From assembly GCF_015160855.1 (NCBI RefSeq), contig NZ_CP063373.1:992001-1056000 (forward strand): 64,000 nt of DNA, given 5' to 3'. Origin of the DNA: Streptomyces ferrugineus (GTDB lineage: Bacteria; Actinomycetota; Actinomycetes; Streptomycetales; Streptomycetaceae). The position numbers were made by a program, and so were the translations under genes. Shown piece after piece: positions 8,401-14,332 of this stretch (position 1 is the stretch's first letter; every line of letters begins with the position of its first letter). The notes below the pieces were generated by a model. That model saw only the letters and a list, made by a program, of their open reading frames with translations, was not told the origin of the DNA and searched no databases.

Positions 8401-8520
8401 GTGATCGCGAGCCGCACGGACACCTACACCTCGCTGATGCCCCAGTTCGAACAGGAGGCCGCCGACGCCCCCGTGGAGTCGGCAGAAAACCCCGTAACCA
8501 GGACGTCGCCTAGCGTTACG
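8401..8520 (+). pseudogene. C-terminal remnant of a tyrosine-recombinase integrase
   Basis: The translation (VIASRTDTYTSLMPQFEQEAADA) matches the extreme C-terminus of actinobacterial tyrosine recombinases, where the DTYTSLMPQ tyrosine is the catalytic nucleophile. Everything upstream (the R-H-R residues and DNA-binding domains) is missing: the preceding 120 bases do not continue the fold. The frame runs on into the att copy at 8543. In integrative elements the integrase gene normally ends right beside its attachment site, which is exactly the arrangement here, so this is the footprint of a lost element. Confidence 0.6.
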
Positions 8521-8542
8521 TCCCCGCACACACGAAAACAGC

Positions 8543-8575
8543 CAGGATTCGAACCTGCGACACCCGCTTTAGGAG
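8543..8575 (-). repeat. att-like tRNA-Arg 3' fragment, copy B
   Basis: A perfect 33-base match to 13615-13647 (T-arm through anticodon loop of the intact tRNA-Arg), same orientation. It lacks the acceptor end and the 5' half, so it cannot be a tRNA. It lies directly beside the integrase remnant and is therefore the best candidate for a true attachment core. Confidence 0.85.
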
Positions 8576-8737
8576 TGGGATCGAATCCTTGCCGGAGGGT
8601 GCCCGGCGCTGCCGCGCGGTGCTGCTTCCCCTGGTCAGAACCGTGCGGCGAGCCACTTGGTCCAGCTCATGCCGCCCTGTATCGGGCAGTCCGCTCACGC
8701 ATCGCTCACGCGCCGCCGACTGCTGAGCAGCGCGTGG

Positions 8738-9304
8738 TCAGATCTGGCCGAGGTCGATCTCCACCGGGAAGGGGGCCGCTACCTTGAGGACGCCGGTGAA
8801 CACGTCTCCGTCCCGGTAGGTCTTCGTCGCGGGGTCGAGAACGTAGGTGTACACGAGAGGAACGCCTGTCGCGGCCTGCTCGATCCGCCAGTAGAAGGCG
8901 ATGCCTGCCTTGGCGTACTGGTCGACCTTCACGATCCGGTCGGTGGTCTCCGAGCCCGGCGACACCACCTCCGCGACCAGCAGCACGTGCTCAGGGCGGG
9001 TGGGGGTGACGTCGATCGTGTCCGCGCGGTACACGACGACGTCCGGGCGGCGATTGGTGAGAGGGACGTCCTGGAGCCGGACGTCGAAGTCAGTGTCGGC
9101 GTTCCACTCCGGGCCCGCGGCAGCATCCAGGGCGTTCGCCAGAATCCGGGCCAGCCGGTTGTGCCGCTTGGACGCGCTCGGACTCACCACGACCATCCCG
9201 TCCACGATCTCGATCCCAGAGCACTGCTCCTCGGACCAGGACTCGTACTCCTCCGCCGTGATCTGCTCATGCATCCACGCCGGGGCCACCATCTCGGCCG
9301 TCAT
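8738..9304 (-). CDS. Uma2-family PD-(D/E)XK endonuclease-like protein
   Basis: A 188-residue Uma2 (DUF820) protein. The ATG at 9302-9304 is chosen because GGGAGGTG lies 6 bases before it; an ATG at 9322 has no such site. The order is a helical start (AWMHEQITAEEYESW), the strand IEIVDGMVVVSPSAS, HNRLARILANAL, then the nuclease core RRPDVVVYRAD, VLLVAEVVSPGSETTDRIVK and VDQYAKAGIAFYWRIE. This provides the D, E-x-V and K positions of the fold. The family is abundant in Streptomyces and cyanobacteria. Its biological role is unresolved, with mobile-element or defence links suggested. It is the only gene between att copies B and C. Confidence 0.88.
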   Translation of the reverse strand: MTAEMVAPAWMHEQITAEEYESWSEEQCSGIEIVDGMVVVSPSASKRHNRLARILANALDAAAGPEWNADTDFDVRLQDVPLTNRRPDVVVYRADTIDVTPTRPEHVLLVAEVVSPGSETTDRIVKVDQYAKAGIAFYWRIEQAATGVPLVYTYVLDPATKTYRDGDVFTGVLKVAAPFPVEIDLGQI

Positions 9305-9529
9305 GAAGCACCTCCCGGACACTGTGCTGCGGGCCCGATCCCGCTGGATTCAGCGTACTGTCCGCCACCCGTCAGGCACGCTGATCTTTCACGCACCGTC
9401 CCCGTCGGTCGGCGTCCCGCCGGCGAGCTCCACGACATCATGATCGTTGGCATGACCCTGGAAGAGGCTGAACTCGGGACCTGCACAGACCGGCCCGCTA
9501 CAGAGCCGGCAGTACCCCGTCGCTCACGC

Positions 9530-9785
9530 GAAACGGCCCTGGACAAGGAGCCCGAGGCCGAAGAGGGCGCCTACGTGGGGAGAAACCCAGGGTCAGCGCG
9601 TACTACACGGTGCGCGTAGCAGGATTCGAATCTGTGACACTCGCTTTATAAGGGGTTTTCTTGGGGCGGGGCTATGACCTGCGAAAATATCGGCTGCATG
9701 GCGTCTGGCCCGGGAATACTCCTCTCCGTAGTTCTCAAGCGTTCACAGGGCTTCCCGGCCTCATGTGTGCTGAATCCGTTCCTCA
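9530..9785. repeat. Duplicated integration-scar block, copy 2 (partner at 5890-6140)
   Basis: This is the diverged second copy of the block described at 5890-6140, again with a tRNA 3'-end fragment at its centre and ending at TGAATCCGTTCC. The fragment in this copy is the more decayed of the two. Confidence 0.6.
9620..9652 (-). repeat. att-like tRNA-Arg 3' fragment, copy C (decayed)
   Basis: It aligns with 13615-13647 over 33 bases with five mismatches, mostly transitions, in the same orientation. It is the oldest-looking of the three fragments although nearest the intact tRNA. That order is unexpected if elements were simply stacked one after another. Confidence 0.7.
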
Positions 9786-9946
9786 CGGCACCATCCACAG
9801 GCCCTCGGCCGCTTGTGCCATCGGTGCAGGGAGGGGACCGCACTGGTCTTGACGTGGGTTCACCGAGGCCGCGACGGGATTGACGGAATCGTCATCAGGC
9901 CCCGGCTCGGCCGAAGCGCCGAGCCAGAGGCAAACGGGAGCTTCCC

Positions 9947-12694
9947 TCACCCACCTCTGGCGAGGCGGAACAGGATGTCCCAGCCCTTGTGCGTGATGCG
10001 AGGGTCCTCGTCGGGTGTGGGAGGCCGGCCCAAGAGGTGCTCCCGGTTGAGTCTGGCGACTGCCTGGCAGGTCTTGGGGCCGTAGTGATCGCTCTCGAGA
10101 ACGAGTTGATCGAGGTACTCGGCCCGCTTCAGGAGTTTCTGCAGCTGCTCGACGTCCGCGTGGACGCGGCCCGGCCCAAGACACCGCGGGAAAGGCGGGA
10201 CCATGAAGCGTCTGTGCTCGGACTCAAGGGGGATGCTCAGGGCCTGCCCCTCGCGGATGGTGTACGGGACCCGGAGGCCGTTCTCGTCGATGATGCCTGC
10301 CTGACGCACGCCGTAGCGGTTTGCGATGTCCTGGATGGTTTCATCGCGTTTAACGACGTACATCACATGCGTGTGCGGTGATGGCTGGTAGGTGATGCGC
10401 TGCCGCGGCCACCACGGCCACCAGGGCTCAGCGGGCTTGTTCTGGTTCCGTGCGGCGCGCAGTATGGCGGCGAATTCCTTTTTATGGGAGGCCCGTTGCT
10501 CCACGTACCGGGCGCAACCGATCTGCGAACGCTCCTCCAGCCCAATGATGAGCTGTGCCTGCGCAGGCATACTCCACTCGTCGATGACCGCCCTGAGTAC
10601 CTTGTTGGACAGGGTATTGGCCTCTGCCTTCTCCAGGCTGTCCACCATCGTGGCCACTTGGTGGACGGGGCGTTCGGCGATGCCGAGCAGCAGTTCCGAC
10701 TTGTGTGGAAGAGAGCGCTCCAGCGCCACAGCGAGCCGGGCAAGGTCACTGGGCGGGTGCGTCAGCCAGAGTTCGGACAGCTCCGTGTCGCTGAGGAACC
10801 GTGACCCCGCGACGTCCAAGTGGCGAAGCGTGCCGGCCGCGTGGCCCACGGGGCGGTGGAGGCTCAACCAGAAGATGCGCTCGGCCGGTCCGTCCTGCCC
10901 CGCGGCATCCAGCTTGGTCACCAAGTAGGCGGCCTGGCTGGGCGAACACGCTCGGGCCGCATCGTCCAGCAGCTCTTCCATCGCCTGGTCGGCGATCAGC
11001 TCGGTGAGGTGCGAGGTGATGGAGGCGAACTCCTCGACTGCCCGCTCCCGCGCGATGTCCACGGCTGCCTCCAGCGCGTGCTGGTGCTGGCCGACCGCCA
11101 GCAGATGCGCGATGAACTGGGAAACGTCCTCTGTGGGCCAGTGCTGAACTGCCAGAAACCGGGCCGTGGCAGCGGCGTCGACCAGCCGGTTCGATTGCAA
11201 GGCCGCGACCAGCTCCGCCAGGTAGTGCGGGCCGCGTTGGCTCATACCGACCACGAAGATCTGCCGCGCTTGGTGGTCGTACCCTTCCCGCACGAGGACG
11301 GAGATCATTTCGGCGGCGTCGATCGCGCTGCGTTTCTCCGCGACGATCTGGGACAGGAGGGCCGCGGTGTCCCGCATGTCGTACCCGCACAGAGACAGGA
11401 ACAACGCCGTGATGTCGGAGGCCGTACGGCGATCGGCGACGGACCGCGCGACATCGTCGATCAGATGGGTCAGCCCGCCCTGAGCCAGCTCCTGCATCAG
11501 CTGGGCAGCTTCTGCCACATCCCTGGTCAGTGCGAAACCCATGAGGAGCGTACGCGCGTGTTCGGCGAGATCCGCCCGGCACAGCGCCTCGGCGAACTGG
11601 ATGGCCTGCTGGGTCGGCTGCAACCGTACGGAAAGCCGCAACAGACTGACAACGCACTCGTCCGCGGACATTGCGTGCAGCAGGTCCACCAGATACGCGG
11701 TTTCCTTCACGGGCCGGGTCAGGAACAGGGTCGGCAGCGCGGCCTCGGCCGGGGCACGATGGCCGGCCTCGAAGAGGGCAGCGAGGAACGGGGCGAGTTC
11801 GGCGACGGCTCGTACCTGGAGAGCCGTACGGACGAGGTCGCCTGCGGTGGCCGTGCGTTTCTCGCTCAGGAGGCTCACTGACGTCACCAGCTGGCGGATC
11901 GTCGCGGTGCGGGGCGTCGACTCCAGGACATGCAGCATGTCGTGGTGGGTGTCGGCCGGGAGCGTGGCAGGCACATGGGCGCTGTTGCGGATGAAGGGGG
12001 TGGCGCCCAGGCCGTTGCGGTCCAGGTCCAGCGGTGTGGGCCGGCTCCTGGCCTTCAGCCGCCCGCGCACGTGGCTGAAGATGACTCTGAGGTCGAGTAG
12101 CTCGCCGGCGCCGGGCACGCCCTCGCTCAAGGTCTCGATGAGTTCGGCGGTGAAGGCCGTGAAGGTCTCCCCGGGCGGCGAGAGAGCCACGGCCGTCTCT
12201 CTCGCCGCGGCCATGACGTAGGTGCCGTCCACCTCCGCGAGGTCGATGACCGACTCGGACTGGACACCGAACGCCCGTGCTCCGTAGCAGCAGTCCAGGA
12301 TGACAATGCGGCGGGGCGCTCCGGTTGATTCGATGGGCCGCCTGATCCAGTCGTAGGGGACGGCCGTGTCGTAGACGGAGGCGTTGTCGCTCTGCGGGAC
12401 GGCCAGGTGCAGGTCCCCCTTGTCGTCGAGGAGACCGTGGCCCGCGTAGTAGATGAGCAACGTGTCGGTCGCCTCGCGCGCGGCCTTCCGCACGGCCTCC
12501 GACACCTCGAAGGTGGTGGACGGGTCGACCATGGCGACGCAGTTCTCTGTGCGAAACGGTGCGTCGGCCCGGCACAACAGTGCCTTCAATGCAGGCACAT
12601 TGGCCTGTACGGCGGGCAGATCGTCCAGATGGGAGTAGCTGCTGGCTCCGATGAGCACGGCCCGTGAACGTTCTGGGCAGGGCAGGTGGTTCAC
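9947..12694 (-). CDS. Caspase-domain effector with helical repeats, LysM-like and peptidoglycan-binding-like tail
   Basis: This 915-residue protein has an N-terminal caspase/peptidase C14 domain (about 10-240): RAVLIGASSY, the histidine motif IYYAGHG (His86) and the cysteine motif VILDCCYGA (Cys136), so the dyad is intact. Residues about 260-760 are alpha-helical repeats rich in Ala, Leu and Glu, likely a TPR/HEAT-like scaffold. A LysM-like unit follows at about 778-823 (MYVVKRDETIQDIANRYGV). After it comes a helical segment resembling a peptidoglycan-binding domain (VEQLQKLLKRA to YGPKTCQAVARLN). No signal peptide or membrane span is visible, which is odd for wall-binding modules. It is encoded 13 bases after an EACC1 gene. 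EACC1-linked caspases are proposed effectors of NTP-dependent conflict systems, acting by regulated proteolysis or suicide; that role is inferred here. Confidence 0.88.
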   Translation of the reverse strand: MNHLPCPERSRAVLIGASSYSHLDDLPAVQANVPALKALLCRADAPFRTENCVAMVDPSTTFEVSEAVRKAAREATDTLLIYYAGHGLLDDKGDLHLAVPQSDNASVYDTAVPYDWIRRPIESTGAPRRIVILDCCYGARAFGVQSESVIDLAEVDGTYVMAAARETAVALSPPGETFTAFTAELIETLSEGVPGAGELLDLRVIFSHVRGRLKARSRPTPLDLDRNGLGATPFIRNSAHVPATLPADTHHDMLHVLESTPRTATIRQLVTSVSLLSEKRTATAGDLVRTALQVRAVAELAPFLAALFEAGHRAPAEAALPTLFLTRPVKETAYLVDLLHAMSADECVVSLLRLSVRLQPTQQAIQFAEALCRADLAEHARTLLMGFALTRDVAEAAQLMQELAQGGLTHLIDDVARSVADRRTASDITALFLSLCGYDMRDTAALLSQIVAEKRSAIDAAEMISVLVREGYDHQARQIFVVGMSQRGPHYLAELVAALQSNRLVDAAATARFLAVQHWPTEDVSQFIAHLLAVGQHQHALEAAVDIARERAVEEFASITSHLTELIADQAMEELLDDAARACSPSQAAYLVTKLDAAGQDGPAERIFWLSLHRPVGHAAGTLRHLDVAGSRFLSDTELSELWLTHPPSDLARLAVALERSLPHKSELLLGIAERPVHQVATMVDSLEKAEANTLSNKVLRAVIDEWSMPAQAQLIIGLEERSQIGCARYVEQRASHKKEFAAILRAARNQNKPAEPWWPWWPRQRITYQPSPHTHVMYVVKRDETIQDIANRYGVRQAGIIDENGLRVPYTIREGQALSIPLESEHRRFMVPPFPRCLGPGRVHADVEQLQKLLKRAEYLDQLVLESDHYGPKTCQAVARLNREHLLGRPPTPDEDPRITHKGWDILFRLARGG

Positions 12695-12707
12695 AGTGCG
12701 GCTGTGC

Positions 12708-13064
12708 CTATTCGTGCCCGAGCCGTTCGAGGAGCGCCTGCGCCTCGGCCAGTGAGTCGGTGTTGATCTCGACGGTTGTTCCGTCGGGCCGGCGAACCGT
12801 CAGGATGGGCCGCTGCGGTCGCGTGGCCCGCCAGCTCATGAGGCTCACCGCCAACGAAGCGGCGTTGAAGGTCGAACCGAGTACGAGCGAGAGAACGTCG
12901 ATCACCGAGCCCTGTGCGCCCGGTACCGGCGGGTCCACTGCCCCTAACTGCGGGGCCGCGAGGCGGCTCGTCCGCCGGTCTGATCGAAGCCAACTGTGCA
13001 GCGATCTCAACTCGGCTTCTGCCTGAAGATCGTTCATGCCTTCAACGCCAACTTGGACCTGCAT
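12708..13064 (-). CDS. EACC1-family effector-associated adaptor
   Basis: This 118-residue protein matches the small EACC1 (effector-associated constant component 1) pattern: an N-terminal strand, ELRSLHSWLRSDRR, a basic/proline linker, a hydrophobic Gly-rich helix (GSVIDVLSLVLGSTFNAASLAVSLMSWR) and a C-terminal strand pair ending VRRPDGTTVEINTDSLAEAQALLERL. In the family, described by the Aravind group for actinobacterial conflict systems, it couples sensing modules to trypsin- or caspase-like effectors. The ATG at 13062-13064 follows AAGAAGGGG. It is the first gene of a two-gene operon with the caspase. The hydrophobic helix could be membrane-associated. Confidence 0.8.
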   Translation of the reverse strand: MQVQVGVEGMNDLQAEAELRSLHSWLRSDRRTSRLAAPQLGAVDPPVPGAQGSVIDVLSLVLGSTFNAASLAVSLMSWRATRPQRPILTVRRPDGTTVEINTDSLAEAQALLERLGHE

Positions 13065-13605
13065 GAGCCCCTTCTTCCGTCACGGCGTTCATCGTCCAGA
13101 CACGTCGTTCATGAAGCGTTGGTTCCCGAGGGGACCAGACTCTATCTGTTGCGGGTGAGCACAGCTGAGGCGCAGCGCTGGTGTGGCTGACTGTGTCAAC
13201 GTTTGCCTGGCGACCCGTCCGCTCACGCATGAAGCCGCCGACCTGGGTCTGCTCATGCCAGGGAGGCGTTCATTCGGCCCCGGACGCCTCGTCCGGCTGG
13301 CCGCAGTGCCTGTTCAGGCGGTCGGCCCACTCCTGATGGCGACCGGCGCGTCGCGCCGGGCCCGCTTCCACTTCTTCCATCCCGACCAGCTCGCCGCGTA
13401 CGAGCGCCATCCCATCCTGCTGGCCGCCACCGCATACGGCCTCTTTGCCACAGCACCGCGTGGGTGACCGCCGGCTTGGAGTCTGACGTCCACAGGACCG
13501 ACGGCCCTCATTGGAGCATCGAGGCGCGCATCTCATGTGTGCCACGAGAACGAAAGTCCCTGCCGCCCATCAGGAAGGCAGGGCCTCTGACCTGCTGCGT
13601 CTTTG
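13065..13605. other. Upstream region of the EACC1-caspase cassette, no firm gene
   Basis: About 540 bases between the cassette and the tRNA. The plus-strand frame 13183-13467 (94 residues) and a minus-strand frame over the same DNA both read fairly naturally, but neither has a family resemblance or strong start signal. It should hold the cassette promoter; no clear -35/-10 pair stands out. Possibly decayed element DNA. Confidence 0.35.
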
Positions 13606-13678
13606 TGCCCCCGGCAGGATTCGAACCTGCGACACCCGCTTTAGGAGAGCGGTGCTCTATCCCCTGAGCTACGAAGGC
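13606..13678 (-). tRNA. tRNA-Arg (anticodon CCU)
   Basis: The reverse complement folds as a cloverleaf of 73 bases. The acceptor GCCTTCG pairs with CGGGGGC (two G-U pairs), the D-arm is GCTC/GAGC, the anticodon stem CCGCT/AGCGG encloses loop CTCCTAA (anticodon CCT), and the T-arm is GCAGG/CCTGC with TTCGAAT. Discriminator A; CCA is not encoded. It reads AGG codons. Its 3' end faces the island and is the probable integration site. A TAGGCT -10-like hexamer lies upstream (complement of 13704-13709). Confidence 0.95.
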
Positions 13679-13912
13679 AGGGATCTCGGAGAGATCCGGC
13701 GACTAGCCTAGCGGATAAGGGATCGGGAGTGGGAAAGTTCGCGTTTCCGCAGGTCAAGGGTCTGCCTGGGGTGCTGGTGGTCAGGTGGAGGCAGGGGGAA
13801 CGGATCGCGTCCTGCCCTGTGCCTCCTCGTCTGTCCTCTGTGCGTACCTTCCTCTGCCCTCCCCCTTCACCCCGTACCGTCGAGAGGCAGGGGCCGGTGA
13901 GAAACGTGACCG

Positions 13913-14332
13913 CTACCGCGCACCCATGGGTGCGGAGTGGAGTTCGCGCACCAGTTGCGGAGTGAGCAGTTCGCCGGCGCGGTCGGCGAGGACCGACATC
14001 TCGTAGCCGACGAGGCCGATGTCGCAGCCGTCCGTGGCCAGGACGCCCAGGCAGCTTCCGTCGCGGATGCGGCCGACCATGAGGAAGCCTCCGAGCATTT
14101 CGATCATGACGAGTTTCATGCCGCGGAAGCCGTGGGCCGTCGCCGCGTTCTCGGCGAGGCTGGTGATGCCGGAGACGACGGCGGCCAGGTGGTCGGCGCG
14201 GTCTCGGCCGAGAGTGTCGGAGGATGCCATGAGCAGGCCGTCGGAGGAGACCGCGACGGCGTCGGTGACGCCGTCGGTGGTGCGGACGAACTCCGAGATG
14301 AGCCAGCCGAAACTCTGCACAGGGGTGGTCAC
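13913..14332 (-). CDS. Roadblock/LC7-domain protein (CvnB-like)
   Basis: The 139-residue protein starts at a GTG (14330-14332) behind AAGGAG and overlaps the preceding kinase gene by GTGA, so translation is coupled. The sequence is a single roadblock domain: WLISEFVRTTDGVTDAVAVSSDGLLMASS, then SLAENAATAHGFRGMKLVMIEMLGGFLMV and GCDIGLVGYEMSVLADRAG. In Streptomyces conservons the order is cvnA (sensor), cvnB (roadblock), cvnC (DUF742), cvnD (small GTPase). The roadblock protein is thought to act as a GTPase-activating or assembly factor. Here no DUF742 or GTPase gene follows; the DNA runs into a tRNA gene. Confidence 0.9.
   Translation of the reverse strand: MTTPVQSFGWLISEFVRTTDGVTDAVAVSSDGLLMASSDTLGRDRADHLAAVVSGITSLAENAATAHGFRGMKLVMIEMLGGFLMVGRIRDGSCLGVLATDGCDIGLVGYEMSVLADRAGELLTPQLVRELHSAPMGAR

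Larger units (their letters stand above)
9305..9946. other. Non-coding spacer in the island with att copy C
   Basis: This 640-base stretch holds the Uma2 promoter area, copy 2 of the duplicated block and att copy C. Frames crossing it translate repeat or tRNA sequence. No gene is supportable. Confidence 0.5.

Noticed and set aside
5974..9652. Three additional tRNA genes
   Set aside because: Each match stops in the anticodon loop and lacks the 5' half, so no cloverleaf can form. They are attachment-site fragments.
10746..12575. 609-codon minus-strand frame overlapping the caspase gene
   Set aside because: It is the alternative frame of the caspase gene; product is Arg/Gly/Pro-rich without domains, whereas the caspase frame has clear motifs.
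13183..13467. 94-codon plus-strand ORF before the tRNA
   Set aside because: It reads fairly naturally but has no ribosome site, no family and an equally natural frame on the other strand. Left as undecided spacer.
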